Of a DNA stretch of 64,000 nt, positions 35,201 through 43,975 are shown piece by piece. The stretch's first letter is position 1. Each line of letters starts with the position of its first letter. A model generated the notes under the pieces. That model searched no databases and had not been told where the DNA came from. It was given only the letters and a program-made list of their open reading frames with translations. The translations under genes were made by a program, and so were the position numbers. This DNA is from Sneathiella sp. (GTDB taxonomy: Bacteria; Pseudomonadota; Alphaproteobacteria; Sneathiellales; Sneathiellaceae), in contig PAKP01000003.1 of the NCBI GenBank assembly GCA_002706985.1, positions 1-64,000 of the forward strand, read 5' to 3'.

Positions 35201-35472
35201 ATCGCCGCGAAGTGATGACCGGACGGCTGGTCGGAATATCGGGCGTTCTGGAGCGGAAAGGAATTGTGACGCATCTGATTGCAAAGCGTATTACTGATTT
35301 TTCCCATTATCTTGAAAAGCTTGATGATGAGGCCTTTTTGTCAGGAAGGTCAGAAGTTGGCATAGGGGATCAAGCGCATTCGCAAGGCACATCCCGTCAG
35401 AAGCCGATCAATCCGCAAAGGCATCCGCGTGATATGACAAAATCTCTGTTTCCCTCCCGGGACTTCCATTGA
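32236..35472 (+). CDS. dnaE2: Error-prone DNA polymerase III alpha subunit
   Basis: About 1078 residues. I start at ATG 32236, one base after the imuB stop with GGAAG upstream; the protein then begins [22 protein letters not shown], as DnaE2 does (PHP domain). The polymerase active site is [17 protein letters not shown] and [20 protein letters not shown]. Towards the end come the tandem HhH region and an OB fold ([16 protein letters not shown]). It replaces UmuC-type polymerases in SOS mutagenesis in many alphaproteobacteria. It converges on the next gene with a 23-base gap and no visible terminator. Confidence 0.96.
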   Translation: [1078 protein letters not shown]

Positions 35473-35495
35473 TACGACATTAATACCCTCCAGAT

Positions 35496-36224
35496 TTACA
35501 AAGCCGGCGAGTGAGTTTTTCTAAATGATGCCGTGTCGACTTTGTCTCCATGCAGAGCGTTTTCTATGAGGGCACGAAACAGGGCTTGCTGATGCTTGTC
35601 AAAAACGAGGAATTCCGGGTGCCACTGCACACCAACGAAAAACCGTTTATCGTTATGTTCCAGCGCTTGGACGAAATCACCCTGATCGCAGGCGGATATG
35701 GAGAGCCCCTTGCCAAGAATATCTACGGCCTGATGGTGCAGGCTATTCACACGCACTATATCCTGCCCAAGAATGTCGCGCATTTTGGTGTTCTGTTTCA
35801 CAGATACAATTTTACGGGCCAGCACGGTGCGGATATTCGTCTTTTCACGAGGCATCTTGCGTATGTCGCTGAACAACGTGCCGCAGAAAAACACGTTCAT
35901 CATCTGTGCGCCGCGGCAGATGCCTAAAACCGGCAGATCCGTGTCGATCACAAAACGCAACAGCTCCAGCTCCAGCACATCGCGTTCGGGATCAATACGA
36001 ACATCTATGTTGATTTCGCCGCCATACAGATCAGCACCGATATCATCACCCCCGCCGATGATCAGGCCTTCCAGCCGCTCGGATGGAAACTCGCGTCCCG
36101 GAGACAGGAAGACGGCTTTTCCGCCTGCACGCCATACCGCCAGCCAGTCGAAAAACCGCATGATTTTACTTTTGTAGCGGGAGACCGTAATCCCGATTAT
36201 GGGCTTGTGAGATTCTCGAGCCAT
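35496..36224 (-). CDS. Class I glutamine amidotransferase-like hydrolase (peptidase C26)
   Basis: 242 residues. A typical class I GATase: oxyanion block LIIGGGDDIGADLYGG, nucleophile Cys103 in PVLGICRGAQMMN, and His202/Glu204 in VQWHPEF. It resembles PuuD-type gamma-glutamyl hydrolases. The ATG has a strong AAGGAGGTGG upstream and lies inside the last 28 bases of the amidoligase gene. GATase-amidoligase pairs are a recurring association, so the enzyme probably cleaves, edits or supplies ammonia to a gamma-glutamyl or peptide bond made by its partner. Its exact substrate is unknown. Confidence 0.9.
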   Translation of the reverse strand: MARESHKPIIGITVSRYKSKIMRFFDWLAVWRAGGKAVFLSPGREFPSERLEGLIIGGGDDIGADLYGGEINIDVRIDPERDVLELELLRFVIDTDLPVLGICRGAQMMNVFFCGTLFSDIRKMPREKTNIRTVLARKIVSVKQNTKMRDILGQDIVRVNSLHHQAVDILGKGLSISACDQGDFVQALEHNDKRFFVGVQWHPEFLVFDKHQQALFRALIENALHGDKVDTASFRKTHSPAL

Positions 36225-37231
36225 CGGCCCACCTCCTTCAGCCGCTCCCCTATGGAACTCCTGGCGTTAGCGAGGTAGATGTCGGCTAACCGCCGGAGAT
36301 TTTCCTTGTCCGCAGCCAGGGTTTCCACGGCAACCCAGCGGTTCCACTCCCGAACAACACTCCAGTCAGGATCGGAAAGGCACATGTTCGGCAGCCGATA
36401 ATGAAAGGTCGGGCGTGCTTTTATACGCTCGTCATCCGTTAGGTCGGCCAAAATATCAGGAGCTAAATGTTTAAACAGCGGCAGCATGTCGAGTTCACGG
36501 TTCCGTGTCGGGTTCATCGCATAATAATCTTTAATCAAAGCCTCCAGATCTGGTGCATAATCAGGCGCCAGTATCTTAACCGCATAGTCTTGGGGAAACG
36601 GATCGATATGCGGAAGGATTTTCCGCATGAGGTCGATACGGATTTCATCGCGCAGCCAATCCGACAACAATATATAAGCACGCAGGACGTCCATTAGGTA
36701 CTCAACCTCTTCGCTGGCGATTTCCGGGTTGAGATGAGCACCGAAACTATACACAAGGCTGTCGTCAGTACCCTTGGCGCCATGCGCTCGAAGGGCTTCG
36801 ACCAGACTCTCGAGCTCACCCAGCTCATCCCAGGGAATGGGCGGTGTGACAATTTCTGTGGGAACGACACCTGCAATCGCTTTGCCGACCCAGTGCTGTC
36901 TTACATGTGAGTTCAAATTGCGGACGGCTTCTATATCCTCCTTGCTGACCGGCAGGGAGCTCTCTTCCAGTATATCTCCGATGTCCCTTTTCGGATGAAC
37001 GAACTGCGTATCAAGTTCCACGCGAAATTCACCCCATTTTGTATCCGTGACGGATAGTACGAATGGCAACTCAATCGGCTTCACAGTGCCGTTGAAACAC
37101 GCGGCCACCTGCTCTGCGGCCTGTTCTGAAGATAAGCCAGCAAACTCCAACTCTACCCCAACGCGGCGAATTTCTCCCGATATGGTATGAGCCCTAGGGG
37201 GATTGCGGATGCCTTGGCGTTTATCGTTCAA
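36197..37231 (-). CDS. Amidoligase family protein (COOH-NH2 ligase)
   Basis: 344 residues of the putative amidoligase family (PF12224), related in fold to glutamine synthetase and gamma-glutamylcysteine ligase. The N-terminal RRVGVELEFAGLS strand supplies the Glu-x-Glu nucleotide/metal residues, TKWGEFRVELDTQF follows, and GAHLNPEIA plus YKLP-like HYRLPNMCLS are later hallmarks. It starts at TTG with GGAG seven bases upstream. It should form an amide or isopeptide bond between a carboxylate and an amine using ATP. Partner gene is the overlapping class I GATase. Acceptor unknown. Confidence 0.85.
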   Translation of the reverse strand: MNDKRQGIRNPPRAHTISGEIRRVGVELEFAGLSSEQAAEQVAACFNGTVKPIELPFVLSVTDTKWGEFRVELDTQFVHPKRDIGDILEESSLPVSKEDIEAVRNLNSHVRQHWVGKAIAGVVPTEIVTPPIPWDELGELESLVEALRAHGAKGTDDSLVYSFGAHLNPEIASEEVEYLMDVLRAYILLSDWLRDEIRIDLMRKILPHIDPFPQDYAVKILAPDYAPDLEALIKDYYAMNPTRNRELDMLPLFKHLAPDILADLTDDERIKARPTFHYRLPNMCLSDPDWSVVREWNRWVAVETLAADKENLRRLADIYLANARSSIGERLKEVGRWLENLTSP

Positions 37232-37449
37232 GGTTATTCTCCAAAAAAAAGATACCCTTTAACTTGTGCAAAATTTTCTCGACCCGGTCAGAAGTCTTAC
37301 CATTGCGAGAGAAGCAGGAGACATGGTGCGCGAAAGTGAACTTTAAACCACAATATATAGATTGCATGGCCATACACCAAGTATGGGGCTTGTCTGAATG
37401 GAATCAAGCTGCTGCAATGTCAGCATTGCAGCCATTGATCATTTGCGGA

Positions 37450-38475
37450 TTATGTCAGCCGGTATACCCGGCTTGCAGTATCATGGAACAGAGTCGCCTT
37501 TTCTGCTGCGCTATAATCGTCCGTCAGCCGTTTAAATGAATTCCATAGAATATTATAGCTGCAACTTACCTTGTCGACCGGAAAATTGGACTCAAACATG
37601 CAGCGGTCAGGTCCGAACTGTTCGATCGTATGATCATAGAACCGCCGGGTTGTCTCCATCAATTCCCTGCTGGAAGGTGCGCGTTTCATGTGATGCCAGC
37701 CGAAACCATTGATTTCCATATTGATACCTCCGAGCTTTGCCACGACATTCGGGCATTTTGCCAGTTCAGTTATAGATTTCTTCCAGGCCGGAAAATATTC
37801 ATCTTGCTTTCCCTCGTAGGGCCCAATCCCCAAGGGGCCGCCAAAATGATTTAGAATTATCGTTGTATCCGGAAAACTGCGGGCGAGATCGGTCAGCTCC
37901 GGAATTTGCGGATGATAACACCATGCTTCAAAACTGAGGTTCCGGGAGGCCAGCTCCGCAAATCCTTTGCGGAAACTGGTATCCAGATAGATGCTTTTGA
38001 TTGTCGTCGGGTGGGAGTTTGGCACGTCATCGCTCGGATCCCAACAGGCGCGATGGCGAATACCGCGAAATCGTCCGCCGCCGGCCGCGATATGGGCATC
38101 TAGTACCGGCCCGACTTTCTCGCCTGATGTAAGGTCTGCCGCGCCCACAATACCCGCGGCAACATGTGTATTTCCATATATCCGGGATGCACTAATTGCG
38201 GAAATGCCGTTGACGAATTCGGTTTCACCAACTGGCTTCATATCTTCTGGACCGGTGGCGCGATACATGGCCCCGCATTCTATAAAAACGGTGGAGACGA
38301 TATTGTGCCCGCTCTTCACATCGACAAGGATTTCATCCAGAAGATACCGCTCTGTTATCCTGCCGGGTCGCAGGTCCCACAGGTGATGATGGGGATCGCA
38401 AATCGGCAACGCAGGATCCAGGATTTCTTCCTGGGTCGCATTTAACCAATCAATGTTAGTCGGGACATTGGTCAT
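37450..38475 (-). CDS. Amidohydrolase (TIM-barrel, PF04909 type)
   Basis: About 341 residues from ATG 38475, whose N-terminus is MTNVPTNIDWLNATQEE; a longer frame runs toward 38583 but would reach into the divergent gene. Metal ligands appear as CDPHHHLWD near residue 25, a His in ILNHFGGPLG, and an Asp near SNFPVDKVSCSY. Family members include lactonases and decarboxylases of aromatic or ring-cleavage acids. It is divergent from an alpha/beta hydrolase with 106 bases between starts, so the two may act in one degradative route. Confidence 0.88.
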   Translation of the reverse strand: MTNVPTNIDWLNATQEEILDPALPICDPHHHLWDLRPGRITERYLLDEILVDVKSGHNIVSTVFIECGAMYRATGPEDMKPVGETEFVNGISAISASRIYGNTHVAAGIVGAADLTSGEKVGPVLDAHIAAGGGRFRGIRHRACWDPSDDVPNSHPTTIKSIYLDTSFRKGFAELASRNLSFEAWCYHPQIPELTDLARSFPDTTIILNHFGGPLGIGPYEGKQDEYFPAWKKSITELAKCPNVVAKLGGINMEINGFGWHHMKRAPSSRELMETTRRFYDHTIEQFGPDRCMFESNFPVDKVSCSYNILWNSFKRLTDDYSAAEKATLFHDTASRVYRLT

Positions 38476-38581
38476 TTTTGTTCTTACTTTCCCAAAGCTC
38501 TTTAAGTTAATATCAAAAAAGGAACCGAGAGTCCTGTTATAAAATACCTGAACGATTTGATACTCATACCGGGAGCCGTCC

Positions 38582-39442
38582 ATGGGTCCGACCTCAAACA
38601 GTTATATTTCACAGCGTATTAAGCTTCATTATGTGGACTGGGGAAATCCGGAGGCGCCGCCCCTTTTGCTTATACATGGGGGCCGGGACCATTGCAGGAA
38701 CTGGGACTGGGTGGCGGAAGAATTGCGCCATGACTGGCATATCATAGCGCCGGACCTCCGAGGGCATGGAGACAGTGGATGGTCGACTGACGGCAACTAT
38801 AGCATACAGAGCTATGTCTATGATATTGCGCAGCTTATCCATCAAAAAGAACTCAGTCCGGTGACAATCGTTTCTCATTCCATGGGGGGCAGTATATCGC
38901 TTCGCTATACTGGTCTCTATCCGGAGACTGTCAGGAAGATTGTCGCGATTGAGGGCCTTGGACCGTCTCCGAAGATGATCAAGGAGGCCCAGTCAACACC
39001 AACGGTCAAGCGCTGGCGGGACTGGATTGATCAGAAGCGTGCGGCAAGTGCCCGCACGCATCGCAGATATGAGACATTTGAGGATGCGCTCGCACGGATG
39101 AAATCCGAGAATAAACATTTATCGGATGAGCAGGCCCTGCATTTGACGATCCACGCTGTCAATCAGAATGAAGATGGCACGTTCAGCTGGAAGTTTGATA
39201 ACTATATGCGTGTCTGGGCCCCCTTTGACATCGCCCAGGAGGAAACGCAAAAGCTGTGGAGTGAAATTACCTGCCCGACAATGCTGTGCTATGGCAATGA
39301 CAGCTGGGCCTCGAACCCGGTCGAAGACGGACGCATAAAGTATTTCAAAAATGCGATCGTCAAGAATTACGAAAATGCCGGCCACTGGCTCCATCATGAC
39401 CAGTTTGAACGCTTCGTTTCGGACATGAGGGAGTTTTTATAA
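38582..39442 (+). CDS. Alpha/beta hydrolase
   Basis: 286 residues with the complete fold: oxyanion LLIHGGRDHCRNWDWV, the strand IIAPDLRGHGDS, nucleophile elbow VSHSMGGSIS (Ser near residue 101) and catalytic His in ENAGHWLHHDQFERF. No signal peptide. It is close to epoxide hydrolase/haloperoxidase-like esterases. The Trp- and Lys-rich cap from residue 135 would set specificity. Divergent from a TIM-barrel amidohydrolase. Substrate unknown. Confidence 0.88.
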   Translation: MGPTSNSYISQRIKLHYVDWGNPEAPPLLLIHGGRDHCRNWDWVAEELRHDWHIIAPDLRGHGDSGWSTDGNYSIQSYVYDIAQLIHQKELSPVTIVSHSMGGSISLRYTGLYPETVRKIVAIEGLGPSPKMIKEAQSTPTVKRWRDWIDQKRAASARTHRRYETFEDALARMKSENKHLSDEQALHLTIHAVNQNEDGTFSWKFDNYMRVWAPFDIAQEETQKLWSEITCPTMLCYGNDSWASNPVEDGRIKYFKNAIVKNYENAGHWLHHDQFERFVSDMREFL

Positions 39443-39537
39443 TGGTGTGAGAAGAGGCGAGCTCGACCGCCTGCTTCTTGTGATCCGGCGGCAAGTTTGT
39501 CGCGTATCTCTATCAAACCTTAAGGAAGGATGGAGAC

Positions 39538-40233
39538 GTGAGAAAATTGCTTTCCGGAGGAGTGGTCGGGTTATCCATGCTGATGAGCCAAACGGTCAAT
39601 GGTTCGGCAATGGACGGCTCTCGCTCCGTAAATCCAATGTCACTCTATGGCGACGAAATTGTTTTTGATGTTTATCGTGAGGGAACTCTGGTCGGCTTCC
39701 ACACTGTCAAATTCAGCGAAAATGAAGGATATTTGAACGTTCGAAGTGTGTTTCAACTAGACATTAAATTCCTGTTTATAACTGCCTATAGCTACCTTTA
39801 TGAATCGGACGCCCGCTGGCGGGATGATCAGTTGCAAAAGCTGGAGGCGCGGGTCGATGATAATGGAGACTTGTCCATCGTCAAAGCTGCTCAGGAGGGC
39901 GGCGGTATGAGGATCGAAAGTGTAAACGGACAGGCTGACTCTGAGGTTTCACTGTTTCCGACGAACCACTGGCATGCTGGCGTTCTGAACCAGACTCAAG
40001 TGTTGAATACTTTGACGGGGCGTATCAATGATGTGCAGATCGTTGACGGAGATCGCGAGACCGTCGATACCGAAAAAGGTCCCATACAGGCGACACGCTT
40101 CGCCTATACTGGGGATCTTGAAAATGAAGTCTGGTATGACGATAGAGGTCGATGGGTAAAAATGCGCTTCAAAGGCACTGACGGTTCGATCATTGATTAC
40201 GTCTGCCGACGTTGTCAGGGTGCCGCTTCATAG
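39538..40233 (+). CDS. DUF6134-like exported protein
   Basis: 231 residues with a signal peptide (KLLSGGVVGLSMLMSQTVNGSA) and a mature domain rich in beta strands: YGDEIVFDVYREGTLVGFHTVKF, the SYLYESDARWRDDQLQKLEARVDDNGD block and a C-terminal VKMRFKGTDGSIIDYVCRRC. It resembles the DUF6134 family; its role is unknown. GTG start with GGAAGG upstream. It is 27 bases from the convergent DUF3833 gene. The related gene sets around CFA synthase suggest lipid metabolism, but that is a weak inference. Confidence 0.7.
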   Translation: MRKLLSGGVVGLSMLMSQTVNGSAMDGSRSVNPMSLYGDEIVFDVYREGTLVGFHTVKFSENEGYLNVRSVFQLDIKFLFITAYSYLYESDARWRDDQLQKLEARVDDNGDLSIVKAAQEGGGMRIESVNGQADSEVSLFPTNHWHAGVLNQTQVLNTLTGRINDVQIVDGDRETVDTEKGPIQATRFAYTGDLENEVWYDDRGRWVKMRFKGTDGSIIDYVCRRCQGAAS

Positions 40234-40260
40234 GAGAGTGATCACACTCCAAACAACCCA

Positions 40261-40785
40261 TTACTTAGTAAAAGCCAAGGTCACGGTACCGAGCTCAATT
40301 CCCCATTTGCTGACTTTCGCCCGGTTCAACATAACGCCCGAGGGCTGTAAATACATCCAGTCGTCAAAATGAACGCGGATGGTGCTGTCGTCTACCTTCA
40401 GATCCATGTAATATTGCCAGTTTAGGACATTTCCGTAACTTTCGCCTGTGGCAACGCCGATAATGTCATCAGCGCGTCCTTGATAAATATGATCATTGAT
40501 TTTCTCGATGGTCCAGACACGGCTATCCCGCTCGCCGTCGCTATAGAAAAACTCCTCATTCAAAATCAGCGTCTTGCCATCCCAAACACCATTGATGTCG
40601 ACAGTGAATTCGCGGCGGAGGTTCCCAAAACGGTCCTCGAAGATACCGGATGCCTGGGTCTGCCCATCAAAGAATTCTTCAAGTACAAACCTTGGTTTTG
40701 CATCTTTAAAATCGGTGGGTTTCATCTGCATGCATCCCGTGAGAGTTATCATCACTATCAGGGCCGTAAAAAGACGGGCTTTCAT
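40261..40785 (-). CDS. DUF3833 lipoprotein
   Basis: 174 residues. A lipobox LTGC at the end of a 17-residue signal makes it a predicted lipoprotein. The mature part FVLEEFFDGQTQASGIFEDRFG, then REFTVDINGVWDG and WYLRVDD-like stretches are the DUF3833 pattern, a lipocalin-like barrel. It is the last gene of the CFA synthase-MFS-DUF3833 operon, overlapping the MFS gene by four bases (ATGA). DUF3833 genes commonly travel with CFA synthase. Function unknown; possibly handles modified lipids in the envelope. Confidence 0.85.
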   Translation of the reverse strand: MKARLFTALIVMITLTGCMQMKPTDFKDAKPRFVLEEFFDGQTQASGIFEDRFGNLRREFTVDINGVWDGKTLILNEEFFYSDGERDSRVWTIEKINDHIYQGRADDIIGVATGESYGNVLNWQYYMDLKVDDSTIRVHFDDWMYLQPSGVMLNRAKVSKWGIELGTVTLAFTK

Positions 40786-42146
40786 TGAGTCAACTCCTTC
40801 ATGTTCCCGAGCTTAAACTGACGCTTCTTCAGTCGATGCTGGATGATGTCATGGCGTTTTCGGGTTAGTGGAAAACGCCAGACGACTGTGATGGCGGTTA
40901 TTTTTATTACGACGGGAACCAGGGCGTAGATCACGGCGATTGCCCATTTTCCGGGTTCGGTCGGTGCGTCAGGATCAAATCCCAGAAGTTCAAGAGCCGG
41001 CAGCGCGAGACCAACGGAGAGGGCAAGGGCGAGTTTGGTGCTCATCCCCCATAGGGCGAACTGCATACCGGCACGCTCCTCTTTAAAGCGCCAGCGGTCA
41101 TAGTCGAGCACATCGGCCTGCATGGCAGGAGGCAGGGTCAGGTCTGCGCCAAGCGCCATGCCGGTAATAAGACATACGATTGCAAAGGCTACAAAGGCAC
41201 CGCTGGGCAAGACGGGCACACTGATGAAGGCAAGCGCGGCGGCAGCCATTGCCCAACACCAGGTCCGATGTTTTCCAAACTGTTTGCTGAGTTTCAGCCA
41301 GATCGGGATTGATGCGATGCCCGCGCCAAAATAGGCAAGAATGAACAGTGGCCGGATTTCCTCTCCCGCACCTAGTCCGAATTCCAGATAGATAAAGAAA
41401 AGTGCCGCTGGAATACCGTTCGCCAAGCCGTTCAGGAACCAGGCTCCCAACAACCGTAAAAATGGCCCGTTGGAAATCACCGACCTGAGATATGTCCGTG
41501 TCAGGGTCGGCTGCTCCTGACGTTCAATGGGCTGGTCTGGCACATACCACAGCAATAGAGGGATTACGACTGCGCCAAGTCCAATGGCGAGCCAGGCGAT
41601 GGCGCCGATGGAATCTGAAGAAGCCCACCCCATATCGGCGGTTACCGCTGCGAGGGCGCCAGCGCCAAAAATCCCGATTAATGTCATTGCCTCCCGCCAG
41701 GAGGTCAGGCGCGTGCGATCATCATAATCGTCGGCCAACTCGGCGCCCCATGCCAGATAGGGAACCGATACCATGGTCCAGCCGGCATAAAGCACTATCG
41801 ACCACATGAGCAGGTAGAGGCCCCCGACATCACCCGGTGGGTTAAGAATTTTGTACAGCCCGAAACCGGCAATAACAGCACCGATGGCAATCCAGGGTTT
41901 GCGTCTGGTCCCTCGAAATCCATATTGATCGCTCAAATAGCCGATTACCGGGTCACTGACCGTATCGAACAGGCGTGCCAACAGCAGAAACAGGCCCGTT
42001 GCCGCGAGACCAACGCCGAGTTCCACACCGTAAAGTGCAGGCAGATGGATATAGACCGGGATGGTTGGCAAGGCGACCACGAAGGCGGGAAGGGCATACA
42101 GGATCAATCGGCCGCGCGGGATGCCCTTCTTGGCGTTGGATGTCAT
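40782..42146 (-). CDS. MFS transporter, glycoside-pentoside-hexuronide (GPH) type
   Basis: 454 residues, twelve membrane segments, with GPH signatures: LLARLFDTVSDPVIGYLSD at residue 50, GFRGTRRKPWI, and YLAWGAELADDYDDRTRLTSWRE in the loop after helix 4. Although the family is named for sugar-cation symport, members in CFA synthase operons are probably lipid-related. Four-base ATGA overlaps at both ends place it firmly in the operon. Substrate not inferable from sequence. Confidence 0.88.
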   Translation of the reverse strand: MTSNAKKGIPRGRLILYALPAFVVALPTIPVYIHLPALYGVELGVGLAATGLFLLLARLFDTVSDPVIGYLSDQYGFRGTRRKPWIAIGAVIAGFGLYKILNPPGDVGGLYLLMWSIVLYAGWTMVSVPYLAWGAELADDYDDRTRLTSWREAMTLIGIFGAGALAAVTADMGWASSDSIGAIAWLAIGLGAVVIPLLLWYVPDQPIERQEQPTLTRTYLRSVISNGPFLRLLGAWFLNGLANGIPAALFFIYLEFGLGAGEEIRPLFILAYFGAGIASIPIWLKLSKQFGKHRTWCWAMAAAALAFISVPVLPSGAFVAFAIVCLITGMALGADLTLPPAMQADVLDYDRWRFKEERAGMQFALWGMSTKLALALSVGLALPALELLGFDPDAPTEPGKWAIAVIYALVPVVIKITAITVVWRFPLTRKRHDIIQHRLKKRQFKLGNMKELTQ

Positions 42147-43375
42147 GCTCTCTCGATCACGAACTGACCGACATCAATCGTCCCGTGATCGAACCCTGCC
42201 TTACAATAGCTGAGATAGTAGCGCCACATGCGATAGAAGCGGTCATCAAATCCAAGCGGAGAAATCCGCGGCCAGTTTTTACAGAATAATTGTTCCCAAC
42301 GCCGCAAGGTTTCGGCGTAGGATTTTCCGAAAAAGAATGCGTCCGAAACCCGGAACCCGGATTGATTGGCAACAGATGCAAAGGCTTCCGGGCTTGGCAA
42401 CATGCCACCCGGGAAGATATAGCGCTGGATAAAGTCCGGATTACGCCTGTAATTTTCGAAGGCTTTGGCGTCGATCGTAATGATCTGCAAGGCAGCCTGC
42501 CCGCCGGGTTTCAGGCAGTTATCGACGACATTAAAGAATGTTGGCCAGTATTTTTCTCCGACAGCCTCGAACATCTCAACAGACACTATCTTGTCGAAAG
42601 TCTCAACTATATCGCGGTAGTCTTGAATTCGAATGTCGACCATTTCCGACAATCCCTGTCGTGACATACGGTCCCTCGCAAATGCCGCCTGTTCTCTGGA
42701 GAGTGTCAGGCCGACAACGTGGCATCCAAATTCCCGAGCCGCGATTTCCGCGAAGCCACCCCAACCGCATCCAATTTCCAGAATCCGCTCGCCGGGTTTC
42801 AGAGCGAGTTTTTTAGCCAGCCGCAGATACTTTCGTCGCTGCGCTGGAACCATATCCTCGTTCATATCTTCAAAGAGCGCCGATGAATATGTCATCGTTT
42901 CGTCAAGCCATTGTTTATAAAAACCATTGCCGAGGTCGTAATGAGCAGCGATATTTCGCCGACTTCCTTTTTTAGAATTTTTTCGGAATGCATGGCGAAG
43001 GCGGCTGGCGAGCCGCATTGCCCAAGAAGGCCCAAGGGATGCCGATAAGGCATCCGCATTTTTTTGTCCAAACGTTAAAAGCGTCGTCAAATCCGGCGAA
43101 TCCCAGTCCCCATCCATGTAACTCTCGGCGAAGGCAGTGTCGCCGCCCCATAGCGTTCGAGTAACGACCCGCATGTTATGAATATCGAGATGGGCATGCG
43201 GTCCCGGGATCGTGCCTTCGAAAGTACAGCGGTGGCCGCCCGGCATGTTCACAGTTATTGTTCCGCTACGAACGCTCTTTAGCCAGGACTGCAGCAAGCG
43301 CACTCTCAAATCAGCTTTGCCGTTAGAATAAGAAACAGCAGGAGATGCTGCGGCCGTTGTCGCGGAATTCTTCAT
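42143..43375 (-). CDS. cfa: Cyclopropane-fatty-acyl-phospholipid synthase family
   Basis: 410 residues. The C-terminal two thirds is the CFA synthase methyltransferase: HYDLGNGFYKQWLDETMTYSSA, SAM motif RILEIGCGWGGFAEIAA, and GVEMFEAVG-like EMFEAVGEKYW. The N-terminal region (HLDIHNMRVV, FAESYMDGDWD) is the lipid-binding domain. The enzyme methylates cis double bonds of phospholipid acyl chains to cyclopropane; some homologues form other methylated acyl chains. It heads the operon with the MFS and DUF3833 genes. ATG start without a strong ribosome-binding site. Confidence 0.92.
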   Translation of the reverse strand: MKNSATTAAASPAVSYSNGKADLRVRLLQSWLKSVRSGTITVNMPGGHRCTFEGTIPGPHAHLDIHNMRVVTRTLWGGDTAFAESYMDGDWDSPDLTTLLTFGQKNADALSASLGPSWAMRLASRLRHAFRKNSKKGSRRNIAAHYDLGNGFYKQWLDETMTYSSALFEDMNEDMVPAQRRKYLRLAKKLALKPGERILEIGCGWGGFAEIAAREFGCHVVGLTLSREQAAFARDRMSRQGLSEMVDIRIQDYRDIVETFDKIVSVEMFEAVGEKYWPTFFNVVDNCLKPGGQAALQIITIDAKAFENYRRNPDFIQRYIFPGGMLPSPEAFASVANQSGFRVSDAFFFGKSYAETLRRWEQLFCKNWPRISPLGFDDRFYRMWRYYLSYCKAGFDHGTIDVGQFVIERA

Positions 43376-43506
43376 ATTAGATATTGCCTCGCGCTGTGAA
43401 ATAACTGTTATTGTGATTTACGCGACACAGGCGTGTATGGATCACTTGTTATGCATGGGATAGCGAGGGACGCTGGAAAAGCAGATGAAATCTTGGGAGG
43501 ATTTAG

Positions 43507-43950
43507 GTGAAATCTCAAAAACAGCACCAGTATAGAAATACTATACAGCAATATTATTATGGCTGCTCTACGGCGGATTTTGATCTGATGATGTCGACAT
43601 TTGATCCGGACGTTGTACATTATTTTGTCGACCATAGTGCGGTTCGCGGGGCCGCGGCGCTCGCGAATTATTGGGTGAAAGTCGGACCCAAAACACAGGC
43701 ATCATGGACACTGGACCATATCCTTGTTCAGGAGCCGGAAGCGGTGATCGAATGGAGTATGCCCTGGACGCCGCCTCAGGACCAAAAACGGCAGATGCTG
43801 CGCGGCACGGAGTGGTATCTATTCAAAGATGACAAAATTGCGGAAATCCGAAGTTACCATAATAACTACTATTTACATGACCCTAAGAACCGGGAGCTTT
43901 GGGATTTCCCATATGAGGAACGCGGATACCCTCGGCAAATCCTGAAGTAG
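43507..43950 (+). CDS. NTF2-like / SnoaL-like protein
   Basis: 147 residues with a cone-shaped NTF2 fold: RNTIQQYYYGCSTADFDLMMSTF, then DPDVVHYF, AVRGAAALANYW, and WYLFKDDKIAEIRSYHN. Proteins of this kind act as small ligand-binding proteins, isomerases or cyclases. GTG start with GGGAGG upstream. Orphan gene, divergent from the CFA operon and converging on DUF2189. No catalytic claim is possible. Confidence 0.75.
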   Translation: MKSQKQHQYRNTIQQYYYGCSTADFDLMMSTFDPDVVHYFVDHSAVRGAAALANYWVKVGPKTQASWTLDHILVQEPEAVIEWSMPWTPPQDQKRQMLRGTEWYLFKDDKIAEIRSYHNNYYLHDPKNRELWDFPYEERGYPRQILK

Positions 43951-43975
43951 CGCTCAACCTCAAGTGTTTGAAATA

